Positions 7,194 through 15,165 of a stretch of 20,315 bases of DNA are shown here, one piece after another. Under the pieces are notes generated by a model. That model worked only from the letters and a program-made list of their open reading frames with translations, was not told the DNA's origin and searched no databases. The translations under genes were made by a program, and so were the position numbers. This DNA is from Acidobacteriaceae bacterium (lineage in GTDB: Bacteria > Acidobacteriota > Terriglobia > Terriglobales > Acidobacteriaceae), in the NCBI GenBank assembly GCA_030049955.1, contig JASIJX010000603.1, positions 1-20,315 on the forward strand, in the 5' to 3' direction. The number at the start of each line of letters is the position of its first letter. Positions within the stretch are counted from its first letter, which is position 1.

Positions 7194-7896
7194 TCAGGCT
7201 GGCTTTTTAAAATCGAAGTACATCAGATTCATTTGTCCTTCCGTGAGGATGCGCACGGTCAGCACGTTCTTTCCTCGGACGAACATCACCTTCGTGATTC
7301 CTTGCGCGTGTTCCAGTGGTGCCACTGCCGCCAGGCGATGGGATCAGACGCATCAAAAGTAGGCACGATCTTCAACGGAGCGGTTGCAGGCTCACCGTTC
7401 ACGTCGAGGGAGATGGTTCCGCCGCGGTTCGAGGTGTAAAGCAGATCTGCTACGTACCATCCGGATTGCTTCACATTCACAGTAATGTTGAACCACTCGC
7501 CAGGTTCGGTCCAGCCCACATAAAACATGTTTGCCGGCGGTTGCACCTTGTCATATTGCATGTTGTCGATCGGAGGGTTGCGGTCCATCTTTGTGTAAGA
7601 AATGTCCACGCCTTCGCTCATCCGGAATTCGTTGAGGTAAGAACCGTCGGCCGGATTGAGTGTTCCGCTGCCGTTGTTCCTGGCGTCGGAATCGTGATAA
7701 GCCACTCCCTCGCCGCCGCGATCAAAATATGCGCAGTACACCTTGCCAGGAATCTTCTGCGCACCATAGTGATAGCGGCTGTCTTCGTATGGAGTACCCT
7801 TGTATTGAGCCAAAAAGTCCGCTCTGGAGTTGCACTTGGCCCCACAACCGGGAGCACGATCAGTACTATCAAGAGTCGCTGCCACTTTGGTTTCAT
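7194..7896 (-). pseudogene. Secreted CBM6-type carbohydrate-binding protein, broken by two frameshifts
   Basis: Three frames must be joined. Frame one starts at the ATG at 7896, with a GGAGA ribosome site upstream, and gives a signal peptide (MKPKWQRLLIVLIVLPVVG). Frame two carries most of a CBM6-like beta-sandwich (YKGTPYEDS, AQKIPGKVYCAYFDRGGEG, VAYHDSD, GVDISYTK, YVGWTEPGEWFNITVNV, IAWRQWHHWN). Frame three, after about 7305-7312, gives the rest of the domain (QGITKVMFVRGKNVLTVRIL, then GQMNLMYFDF) and stops at 7194-7196. Both shifts fit loss of a single base, the first somewhere in 7810-7860. Restoring two bases makes a 705-nt gene of 234 residues, so the protein would be a lone secreted glycan-binding module. 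It is divergent to the LacI gene with an operator 47 nt upstream. Decay in nature and assembly errors are both possible. Confidence 0.8.
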
Positions 7897-7941
7897 TGCG
7901 ATTATCTCCGCTGATTTTCCGGCGTCTATTTTGAGCGATGC

Positions 7942-7953
7942 GCAAACGTTTGT
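7942..7953. promoter_or_regulatory. LacI-family operator upstream of the CBM6 protein
   Basis: GCAAACGTTTGT, with a perfect 10-bp palindrome CAAACGTTTG at 7943-7952 that fits CAANCGNTTG. It lies 47-57 nt upstream of the ATG at 7896 and is one base different in its core from the box before the LacI gene. Confidence 0.65.
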
Positions 7954-8236
7954 CCAGGCCTTTTCGTAGCGGAGCCGTTAGCAAATGTTATCGCCCATTT
8001 CTCATTTTCTTATAAATGAACGCTGCGCCCTTTCCTCCAGCCGATTCCACCAATTTGAATTCCTGAACTGCCTTCGGGATTAGCGATGGCCAGCTATTTA
8101 CCTGTCCCGATCAAGTGGGGGCAACACGGCCCAGACACTCCTAATTCGCCTCTTGACCGTCCGAACGGTACCCAGCCTTCATCGGCAGGACTTCTCCGCG
8201 GGAGTTGAATACTTTTCCGCATCGGCGATTCTCACA

Positions 8237-8260
8237 TATAATTCTCAAATAAACGTTTGT
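8237..8260 (+). promoter_or_regulatory. -10 box and overlapping LacI-type operator before the LacI gene
   Basis: TATAAT at 8237-8242 is a consensus -10, though no good -35 is seen 16-18 bp upstream. The box ATAAACGTTTGT (8249-8260) differs at one position from CAANCGNTTG and would lie at the start of the transcript. This fits autoregulation by the downstream LacI protein, but is weaker than the six exact sites. Confidence 0.45.
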
Positions 8261-8367
8261 CTTTTGCTTTCGTGACGCTGATAAAAGGCGGATGACAGGC
8301 GACCGTAATGTTTCGCCCCCCCAAAAGCCGACGACATAATTATCAGAAGAGAGATTTGAGCTACGAT

Positions 8368-9426
8368 ATGGAGAGTTCCGCCGGTGGTAACAAGTCGCAG
8401 GACGGTGCAAAGCCGCGGGTTCAAAAGACAGCGAGCCTGAAGCAAGTGGCTGAGCATCTCGGTCTGAACCCTGCTACGGTCTCAGTGGTCCTGAATGATG
8501 TGCCCGGACGATCAATTCCCCAGGCGACGCGTGATCGAATCAAGGCAGCCGCCAAGGCGATGAACTATCAGCCGAATCTGCTTGCGCGTTCGTTGCGGAG
8601 CCGGAGAACCTTGACGATCGGCATCCTGGTTCCTGAGTTGGGTGAGGGGTATCACACACAGGTGATGAGCGGCATCGGGGATCAGTTGATCTCGGCGGGG
8701 TATTTCTACTTCACGGCACACCACCGGCATAAGCGGCAGCTAATTGAGGACTACACGCGGATGCTGGTTTCGCGCGGCGCGCAGGGCATCATTGCGATCG
8801 ACACTCAACTCGAGCACCCCATTTCGATTCCAGTCGTGTCCGTGCCGGGTCACCGACAGATTCAAGGCGTAACCAATGTGGTGCTCGACCACGCGCGGGC
8901 CGCGGAGCTAGCATTGGGCCATCTCTACGGGCTCGGTCACCGCAAATTCGCCTTCATGCACGGGCAGCCCTTCAGCGCCGACTCCGATGAGCGCTGGAAC
9001 ACGTTGGTTGCTGTAGCAGAGCGAATGGGCATTGAAATCAAACCTGAGCTCGTAGTCAAACTTGACCGTGATATGACATCGCCCGAGCTGGGCTTTTCCG
9101 AGGTGCAGAGGCTGCTGTCTGCCAATCAGCCCTTTACCGCGATCGTCGCTTTCAACGATATATCGGCGATTGGGGCAATTCGCACGCTGAAGGATTTCAA
9201 TCTGCGCGTGCCGGAAGACGTTTCAGTTATCGGATTCGACGACATTAAAGCGGCGGCGTTCACTCTGCCGCGATTGACTACGATCCGTCAGCCACTCGAA
9301 GAGATTGGCCGGATCGCGACGCAGAGTTTGCTGAATTGCATTCACAACACCATGCCGCCACGCGACGAGATCGTGGTGGAACCCCAGCTGGTCATTCGTG
9401 AGTCGACAGGTCCAGCCAAAAGCTGA
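8368..9426 (+). CDS. LacI-family transcriptional regulator
   Basis: A DNA-binding repressor, 352 residues from the ATG at 8368 (MESSAGGNKSQDG). An in-frame ATG at 8308 would add 20 residues that do not look conserved, but it has an AGG 8 nt upstream and cannot be excluded. The helix-turn-helix reads ASLKQVAEHLGLNPATVSVV, followed by the hinge region (NYQPNLLARSLRSRRT) and a periplasmic-binding-protein-like effector domain. This begins TIGILVPELGEGYHTQVMSG and includes the family segments FTAIVAFND and RVPEDVSVIGFDD near the end. It should bind a sugar and release DNA when induced. It stands among six CAANCGNTTG palindromes and has a near copy at its own promoter, so it is the best candidate for the regulator of the whole locus. 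Confidence 0.93.
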   Translation: MESSAGGNKSQDGAKPRVQKTASLKQVAEHLGLNPATVSVVLNDVPGRSIPQATRDRIKAAAKAMNYQPNLLARSLRSRRTLTIGILVPELGEGYHTQVMSGIGDQLISAGYFYFTAHHRHKRQLIEDYTRMLVSRGAQGIIAIDTQLEHPISIPVVSVPGHRQIQGVTNVVLDHARAAELALGHLYGLGHRKFAFMHGQPFSADSDERWNTLVAVAERMGIEIKPELVVKLDRDMTSPELGFSEVQRLLSANQPFTAIVAFNDISAIGAIRTLKDFNLRVPEDVSVIGFDDIKAAAFTLPRLTTIRQPLEEIGRIATQSLLNCIHNTMPPRDEIVVEPQLVIRESTGPAKS

Positions 9427-9586
9427 ATAGTCGCGGCACCGTGATCGGGCATCGAGGATTCCTGCAGGAGCGATTCAGAGCCGCATATCCCATCGACACC
9501 TTCTCGGCGTAGGCCTAAATGCTTAACGCTTCGCAGGAGACTTTGGCTAAATCGGTGATGGTGCTTGGGAGCGCTCGAGTTGACAC

Positions 9587-11074
9587 TCACGACCACTGCA
9601 GGGTGTACAGTGAGTTGGCAGCCAAGTCGAGATGCAGGGCGCTGTTTCCGAGCACCAACTGAGTCCGCGTCTGCGAGCCGGTGTTGGTCAGCACTACCAC
9701 ATGGCTTCCGTCGGGATTGCGGAATCCGACGTGCGAAACCATACACTTGGAGGTCTGCTTCTCATTGTCGACTGGGCCATCGGTCTGAAACACCTTCGCT
9801 CCCCGCCTCACGTGTTTGGAGTAGTGCGCGATCGCCCAGAATCGGCCGCTGCGCTCGACCTTGTGGGTATCGTTCCACACGGTTAGAACACCCCGGCCCA
9901 CGGTTGGCCACGAGCTAACGTGCTCTTCGGGATCATAGTGGCCGATATATGGCGTTCCCTGCTCGTCAAGAGCAAGATTCCAGACCGTAATGGATCTGGC
10001 CCAGTTTCTCATCACACTGTTGGCCCACTCGCTCCACTCGGCCCAGTTGGTCATCGGATCGGGACGCGGAGCGCCCGGCTCATACAACGGCCCGCCTTCG
10101 GTGAAGTAGGCGTGCTTCTCCGGAAACGCATTGTGCACCTGTGTCATCCCGGTAGGATCACCGGCGTATCCATGCCATGCCACACCGTCCACATAGTCAT
10201 AGAGCTCCGAATTGCTCAGCTCGCCGATGGCGCGTCCCCAAAGATTGAAGTTGTGATCCAGAACCCAGATCTTGGTGGAGATGCCCGACTTGCGAAGCAG
10301 TGGTCCCAGGTACCGGCGCACAAAGAGAATCTCATCTTCCTGAGCCCAGAGACAGGCCGGATACCGCCCGTCGACAGTGGTGTCAACCTCGTTCTGCACC
10401 GTGACGGCATTGATCTCCACTCCTTCCGCCTGATAGGCATCGAGGAACATCTTGATATAGCGAGAGTACGGCTCAAGCGTGGATTTGCGGATCGTTCCAC
10501 CCAGCATCGAATTGTTGAACTTCATCCATGCCGGCGGGCTCCAGGGCGATGAGAAAAGAAAGAGATCGGAGTTGATCTTGCGCGCCGCTTTGAGTGTAGG
10601 CAGGATATAGGCCTTGTCATGATCGATCGAGAAGCGCGTAAGCTCAGGATCCGGATCGTCGCCCTCATCGAAGCTGTAGACTGACCGCGAGTAGTCGCTC
10701 GATCCGGTGCAGGTGCGGCATACGTTGAGGGCCATCTCTTCGGGCGCAAACAGTTCGTGCATCAGTTGGGCCCGCTGTTCTTCGGGAATCTGGCTGAGCA
10801 CCCAGCAGGATGCGTCTGTGAACGCGGCGCCGAAACCCAGAACCTCCTGGCGGGTCGAGCCAGGATTCAGCACGATGGCATCCGAGGCAAGCTGCGATAC
10901 TGGCGTCCAGTTCAAGGCCGCGCGCGATGCGTGGCGCCGGTCGCCGAATGTGCTCCAGACCTGCACCTGTCCTGAAGCTGCGGTCTCCGCCAGAATGGGC
11001 AGTTCCTTTGCCATGGCCAGTGTGGCTGCTGTGACTGAGGCGCCTTTCAAAAAACCTCTGCGTGAACTTTCCAT
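9587..11074 (-). CDS. GH30-family glycoside hydrolase (beta-glucosidase/glucanase-like), Tat-exported
   Basis: A 495-residue enzyme from the ATG at 11074, preferred over the ATG at 11086. The later start has GGGATGGA about 7 nt upstream and gives the standard Tat N-terminus MESSRRGFLKG. The fold shows GFGAAFTDASCW, FLFSSPWSPPAWMK, the acid/base Glu in INAVTVQNEVD (E229) and the nucleophile Glu in HAYFTEGG (E326). The closing barrel motif TVWNLALDEQGTP is followed by the C-terminal beta-sandwich (FWAIAHYSKHVRRGAK, FRNPDGSHVVVL, ending DLAANSLYTLQW). Family members cleave beta-1,6-, beta-1,4-glucosidic or xylosidic bonds; the exact activity cannot be told. It lies downstream of the TonB receptor on the same strand, separated by a hairpin at 11143-11179, and I saw no operator of its own. 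Confidence 0.93.
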   Translation of the reverse strand: MESSRRGFLKGASVTAATLAMAKELPILAETAASGQVQVWSTFGDRRHASRAALNWTPVSQLASDAIVLNPGSTRQEVLGFGAAFTDASCWVLSQIPEEQRAQLMHELFAPEEMALNVCRTCTGSSDYSRSVYSFDEGDDPDPELTRFSIDHDKAYILPTLKAARKINSDLFLFSSPWSPPAWMKFNNSMLGGTIRKSTLEPYSRYIKMFLDAYQAEGVEINAVTVQNEVDTTVDGRYPACLWAQEDEILFVRRYLGPLLRKSGISTKIWVLDHNFNLWGRAIGELSNSELYDYVDGVAWHGYAGDPTGMTQVHNAFPEKHAYFTEGGPLYEPGAPRPDPMTNWAEWSEWANSVMRNWARSITVWNLALDEQGTPYIGHYDPEEHVSSWPTVGRGVLTVWNDTHKVERSGRFWAIAHYSKHVRRGAKVFQTDGPVDNEKQTSKCMVSHVGFRNPDGSHVVVLTNTGSQTRTQLVLGNSALHLDLAANSLYTLQWS

Positions 11075-11142
11075 CGTGATTTCCATCCCTTTTTCGGTGC
11101 TGCAGTAAGAACTGCCGTCGTTCTCACTCTAACTCGGACAAT

Positions 11143-11179
11143 ACGAAAGGGCGGGGGCCTAGACCACCGCCCTTTTCGT
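11143..11179 (-). terminator. Hairpin terminator after the TonB-dependent receptor
   Basis: On the minus strand a 12-bp stem with one bulged base (ACGAAAAGGGCGG pairing with CCGCCCTTTCGT) and a 12-nt loop begins 28 nt after the receptor stop. The trailing T run is short, so termination may be partial and leave some read-through into the GH30 gene. Confidence 0.6.
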
Positions 11180-11206
11180 TTGAACGGAGAAACCGCCTCT
11201 GCAAGT

Positions 11207-14200
11207 TCAGAACGAGAAACGTCCCGAGAGCTGAATGGTTCGACCGTAATTGCCGTCGACGCTTGTGATCTGACCGACACTGGGGTCAGGAGTCGTCCCC
11301 GAGGCCAGCGTGGCTGGATTGAGGCTGCTGCTAGGGTTGCGGAAGGCTGGATGGTTGAAGATGTTTTCCGCATCCATCCGAATCTGGAATTTGCCTGACT
11401 CCCACCCCGGCATTCCCCAACTCTTGGCCATTGAGAAATCGAAGAACACAAAATCAGGTCCACGAAGCGAATTCCTCGGGTTGGTGCCGAAGGTATTCGC
11501 CGCCGGCGCCGTGTACGCTTGCTGATTGAACCACTGATTTACTGAATGCCCCCCGGCATTCGGATTCCCAGACAGGTTAGGATAGAGCGCTGCCTGATTG
11601 TTGCCATCGCTTGAACCCAGCGAGCCATCGTTGATCGGGTCGTTCATAGTCACGGTAAAGGGAACTCCCGACTCGGCCTCGAAGTCACCGGATGCCGTCC
11701 AACCGCCCAGTACCGTATCGGCTGCAGCCGAGTTCAGGTATTGATGGCCCTTTCCGAGTGGTATGGCATAGAGCAACTCACCTTTGAGGGCATTTGGCCG
11801 GTTGAAATTCGAGGGCCCATAATTGGCAGCGAGATTGTAAGCGTCCTGATAGTACACGTCGCCGAACTGTTCCCCCCAGCCGGAATCGTCCATGTCGTCC
11901 TTCAGTTGGGACCATGTGTAACTGAGTTCGGCAGCAAAGCCATAGCTTATTGGTTTGTGAAGCATGAATGACGCTGACTCGTAGTTCGAAATGCCCGCGT
12001 ACTGGCCTGTGCGCGAGCCGCCGGATCCCACTCCGATGCCGGAGAACTGCGGGTACGGCCGTGCCGCCTGGCCCTGGCCGAGCTTAGTCGCGGGCAGTTG
12101 GTTGATATCCGCCTCGAACATCATGTTTTCCCAATGGGAGCCGACGTACTGCCCCTCGGCCACCATACTTCCGGGTAAACGCCACTGCACGCCTGCCGTC
12201 CATTGCCAGCCGTTCTGAATTGGAAGATTGTAAGGGGTATAGGGGATGGTCCCACCACTCCCCTGGGGGGTTGCAGGGGTAATGTAAGAAAGAGGGTTGC
12301 GGGCTGCAGCGCCTGTAAGCACGGGTAGATTCGCCCCACTGCCCGACAACTGCACCACCGGTGTTGTCGTGCTGGAAGTGGTCGCACTGCCCACAGCGCC
12401 ACACAAGTTGGGAACGCCGCAGCCCGATCCAAAGCCCATCACTCCGCCCACGGTGTCCATGCTCCATAACGAAGCGTATTGCCCCACTCCCCCGCGCACG
12501 ACCCAGTTTGGCGACATTGTCCACGCAAATCCGAGGCGTGGCATCACGAGGGTCTTGGTCGCGTAGCTCTGATTCCGCGCTCCGTTCAGGCCAGCGAACC
12601 ACATCGAGCCCAGCGAGTTGACGGGATAGGCGGCCGTACTGGCAACCGGATCCGTCAGGGTCGGGTCAAATCCACCCGCGTTGTTATGTATCTCGGTCGA
12701 TCCGCCATGCGTTTCCGAGCGCACTCCGAGGTTGATGGTCAGGTTCGGCCGTATCTTGATGTCGTCCTGAACAAAGAACGAAGGATTTTTGGCTCGCATG
12801 TAATGTTTCGGTTGAGTCTCCGTATTCCACGCTTGCACATCTCCCAACAGGAAGTCGGCATATCCTACATCGACACAAGGGTTGCTTGGGTTGCTGGTGC
12901 ACTGAGTGGAGGTGCTTGGTGGAGATGTGAACTGGCCGCTGAATGATAATTTTGCGCCATTAATGCCGCCCCATGGAGTCGAGTTATCTTGCTCCATCAG
13001 CAGCTCAAAGCCAAAGTGCAGAATATTCTTCCCTTTGAGTAGGGTGACCATATCCGAGGGAACGAAGCTGTTCTGGATGAAAAGCGCCTCCGTGCCTGGG
13101 GTAATGCTCGTGGGAGCGCCAGTTCCGCTAAAATTCAACGTCGGCAGGACATCCGCGTAATCGATAGTTGGCGACAATCCAATCTTGGACCGGATGCCCT
13201 GGTTTAAAGACGCCTGAGCATCGTAATCCGCCTCCCGGTTTCCCGAAAAACGGAATTCGTTGACCAGGTTCGGACTGATGGTCCACACATCCGAGATCTG
13301 CTCATTCCCACCGTCGGACGAACCATAGTGGCAACTGACCGGGCAATTTGGAGCATTAGAACCGTCATTTAAATTCAATAGGGTCGGCGCGTAGCGCGAC
13401 ACGATCGAAAAGCTGATGTGGTTATTCGAAGTAACGTTGTAGTCCAATCGCGCAATCATCTTGGCTTGGTTGCCGCTGCCTGCCGCAAGGTAGGTGTAAT
13501 TGTTTTGTAATACGCCGTTCCCTTGCTGGCCGGTCAGGTAGTAACTGCTCTGGATGGCGACAGCCACCGGATCGAAATCGGCCGTCGGAATCACCAGATC
13601 GGTACTGGCGTTCGCAGCGTCGGCGGTAGTGCACTGAGCGATATCGGCTGAGGTACCAGACGTTAATGGTGTGCCGCCATGGGCAGCGTCAAGCTGCAGA
13701 TGGTTTCCAAAGAGCGAAGGATTGAAGCAACCGGCCTTCATGGCTGCGGTCGGTTCCGAGGTCGTTGAGAACGAGCTGTTGGGGTTTTTCAACTGTTGAT
13801 AGTTGTAATAGAAGAACATTTTGTTCTTCAGGATCGGCCCGCCAACCGCCCCGCCGAAGTAGTTGTAACGCTGTACCCCTTTCGGTGTCGGGGCCCTGTC
13901 GAAGTAGGATCTCGCATTAAAGGCGTCGTTCTGGATATAGTCATAGGCGGAGCCGTGAAAACGTTCAGTGCCGCTCTTGTTGATGACGTTGAAGACCGAG
14001 CCGCCGCCGCCGTACTGGGCGGGAGCAACTGTGGCAATCACGTTAACCTCTGACACCGATTCGCTCAGGCCCTGGTCGGTATTGGCGCTATGCGGCAACC
14101 AGATTGAGCCGCCATCAACCAGGAAGCTGGAGAAGTAGGGCATGGTTCCGTTGATGGTCTGATCGAACTGGGGGTCAGTATTATTGCCACCACCACCGGT

Positions 14201-14719
14201 CGCAGTACCACCCGGAGTGCTGGAAGCGCCGGGAATCATCTTCAGCAGATAGGTATAGCCATTCTCTGGATCGGCGTTGGGAAGATTTTCCAACTGCGTT
14301 GTCGATAGAGTGGTCGAGACCTGGGCATCTTCCGTCTTGAGCAGAACAGCGTCGGATTTCACCTCGATCACTTGGGTGGCCGCTCCCACTTGTAAGGCCG
14401 CATCAACGGTAACGATTCCGACTTGAAGCGGGATCGGGCCGCGCTTCAATGTTTCGAAGCCTTGCTTGTTGAATTCGAGCGTGTAGTTGCCAGGCAGAAT
14501 CGAATTCGTGTCGTATAGGCCGTCGTTATTCGTCACGTACTTACTGACCACGCCGGTGTCGTTGTTAGTTACAGTGACGGTCACGCCTGGCACCAACCCA
14601 CCGGTTGAGTCGGTCACGGTGCCGCGAATATCACCGGAGTTCGAATTCTGCGCACAAATGGAACTCGCCAAACCAAGCGCGAGCCCAGATAACATCAACA
14701 TCCAGCCTCGTCTGCTCAT
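11207..14719 (-). CDS. TonB-dependent receptor with N-terminal carboxypeptidase-regulatory-like domain (Acidobacteria type)
   Basis: A 1,170-residue outer-membrane protein. I chose the ATG at 14719 because GAGGAGG ends 6 nt before it; the upstream in-frame TTG lies over that ribosome site. A signal peptide (MSRRGWMLMLSGLALGLASS, then ICAQ) is followed by a carboxypeptidase-regulatory-like beta domain at about 28-115 (GDIRGTVTDSTGGLVPGVTV ... LEFNKQGFETL). Next come a plug region (about 115-250, with TTLSTTQLENLPN and FLVDGGSIW) and a long beta-barrel ending in YGRTIQLSGRFSF with the C-terminal Phe typical of outer-membrane proteins. Receptors of this build import oligosaccharides or other large ligands with TonB energy. 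There is no SusD-like partner in the window, as is usual for Acidobacteria. Its promoter carries three exact LacI-type operators, the heaviest control in the window. The ligand is unknown; a glycan is inferred. Confidence 0.95.
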   Translation of the reverse strand: MSRRGWMLMLSGLALGLASSICAQNSNSGDIRGTVTDSTGGLVPGVTVTVTNNDTGVVSKYVTNNDGLYDTNSILPGNYTLEFNKQGFETLKRGPIPLQVGIVTVDAALQVGAATQVIEVKSDAVLLKTEDAQVSTTLSTTQLENLPNADPENGYTYLLKMIPGASSTPGGTATGGGGNNTDPQFDQTINGTMPYFSSFLVDGGSIWLPHSANTDQGLSESVSEVNVIATVAPAQYGGGGSVFNVINKSGTERFHGSAYDYIQNDAFNARSYFDRAPTPKGVQRYNYFGGAVGGPILKNKMFFYYNYQQLKNPNSSFSTTSEPTAAMKAGCFNPSLFGNHLQLDAAHGGTPLTSGTSADIAQCTTADAANASTDLVIPTADFDPVAVAIQSSYYLTGQQGNGVLQNNYTYLAAGSGNQAKMIARLDYNVTSNNHISFSIVSRYAPTLLNLNDGSNAPNCPVSCHYGSSDGGNEQISDVWTISPNLVNEFRFSGNREADYDAQASLNQGIRSKIGLSPTIDYADVLPTLNFSGTGAPTSITPGTEALFIQNSFVPSDMVTLLKGKNILHFGFELLMEQDNSTPWGGINGAKLSFSGQFTSPPSTSTQCTSNPSNPCVDVGYADFLLGDVQAWNTETQPKHYMRAKNPSFFVQDDIKIRPNLTINLGVRSETHGGSTEIHNNAGGFDPTLTDPVASTAAYPVNSLGSMWFAGLNGARNQSYATKTLVMPRLGFAWTMSPNWVVRGGVGQYASLWSMDTVGGVMGFGSGCGVPNLCGAVGSATTSSTTTPVVQLSGSGANLPVLTGAAARNPLSYITPATPQGSGGTIPYTPYNLPIQNGWQWTAGVQWRLPGSMVAEGQYVGSHWENMMFEADINQLPATKLGQGQAARPYPQFSGIGVGSGGSRTGQYAGISNYESASFMLHKPISYGFAAELSYTWSQLKDDMDDSGWGEQFGDVYYQDAYNLAANYGPSNFNRPNALKGELLYAIPLGKGHQYLNSAAADTVLGGWTASGDFEAESGVPFTVTMNDPINDGSLGSSDGNNQAALYPNLSGNPNAGGHSVNQWFNQQAYTAPAANTFGTNPRNSLRGPDFVFFDFSMAKSWGMPGWESGKFQIRMDAENIFNHPAFRNPSSSLNPATLASGTTPDPSVGQITSVDGNYGRTIQLSGRFSF

Positions 14720-14725
14720 GTGGTG

Positions 14726-14732
14726 CCTCCTC
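14726..14732 (-). promoter_or_regulatory. Strong ribosome binding site of the TonB-dependent receptor
   Basis: GAGGAGG on the minus strand, 6 nt before the ATG at 14719. It settles the start, because the alternative TTG at 14734 would place this site inside the coding sequence. Confidence 0.7.
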
Positions 14733-14822
14733 AAGCCCCTTTGGGTTGAACAACATTGTGACCCAACGGCCCATCTCCGCCGTGCCGGGCAGATTAGGAC
14801 TCATTGACCGAAGGCCCTTAAG

Positions 14823-14834
14823 ACAACCGATTGC
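14823..14834. promoter_or_regulatory. LacI-family operator in the receptor leader
   Basis: ACAACCGATTGC contains an exact CAANCGNTTG and is nearly the reverse complement of the site at 5608-5619. It lies about 40 bp downstream of the predicted transcription start of the receptor gene. Confidence 0.65.
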
Positions 14835-14874
14835 GTGTTGGACTTAGTTCACTCACCGATTCTGATTGCGGCGA

Positions 14875-14904
14875 ATTAAAGCATGCCGGGAGTTGCAATG
14901 TCAA
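14875..14904 (-). promoter_or_regulatory. Sigma70-type promoter of the TonB-dependent receptor
   Basis: On the minus strand a consensus TTGACA (14899-14904) is followed after 18 bp by TTTAAT (14875-14880), five of six bases of the -10 consensus. Transcription would start near 14868, about 150 nt upstream of the ATG. LacI-type operators lie on both sides. Confidence 0.6.
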
Positions 14905-14924
14905 GCTTAATCTCTAGGCCGAAT

Positions 14925-14936
14925 TCAACCGTTTGA
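14925..14936. promoter_or_regulatory. LacI-family operator upstream of the receptor promoter
   Basis: TCAACCGTTTGA, an exact CAANCGNTTG whose outer T/A pair is also palindromic. Its centre is about 62 bp upstream of the predicted start and 102 bp from the leader operator. Confidence 0.6.
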
Positions 14937-15011
14937 TCGAGATTCTTATATTTCCAGACCGCTCCGCCCGTCAGCGATTGCTTTCTCGTCCGCGGAAAGC
15001 GTTTTCACTAA

Positions 15012-15023
15012 ACAAACGCTTGT
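15012..15023. promoter_or_regulatory. Distal LacI-family operator of the receptor
   Basis: ACAAACGCTTGT, an exact CAANCGNTTG with palindromic A/T flanks, 87 bp upstream of the middle operator. It is nearer to the end of the GH10-like gene than to the receptor, but the receptor promoter is the only one found here. Confidence 0.6.
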
Positions 15024-15165
15024 CTAAATCGCTTTTCCAGGGTCGATTCCTCGGGCAGCGTCGAACAGTGCATTGCAGCTTGCCCGTCAAGGCAATCCGC
15101 AGCCCGGGCACTCGAACCGCTCACCATGGCCATCAGGAGTTTCCAGAGGCGGCCAGCGTGATTTC

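Larger units (their letters stand above)
7897..8367. other. Divergent control region between the CBM6 protein and the LacI gene
   Basis: About 470 bases holding operators at 7942-7953 and 8249-8260 and a -10-like TATAAT at 8237-8242 on the plus strand. An open minus-strand frame runs on from 7897 to a TTG at 7984, but it is not protein-like and crosses the operator. Nothing else was recognised. Confidence 0.6.
14720..15165. other. Long control region upstream of the TonB-dependent receptor
   Basis: About 445 bases between the GH10-like gene and the receptor. It contains the receptor's ribosome site, a sigma70-type promoter and three CAANCGNTTG operators, listed separately. Two further weak cores lie near 14995-15006 (GAAAGCGTTTTC) and 15026-15035 (AAATCGCTTT), next to the exact site at 15012-15023. 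No protein-like frame was seen. Confidence 0.6.

Noticed and set aside
7286..7984. A 232-codon gene starting with TTG at 7984
   Set aside because: Its first 40 codons are not protein-like and cross the operator. A signal peptide in another frame at 7896 and the domain end in a third frame show that it is only the middle of a frameshifted gene.
9427..9586. Possible bidirectional terminator between the LacI and GH30 genes
   Set aside because: I found no GC-rich inverted repeat with a T run in this convergent gap.
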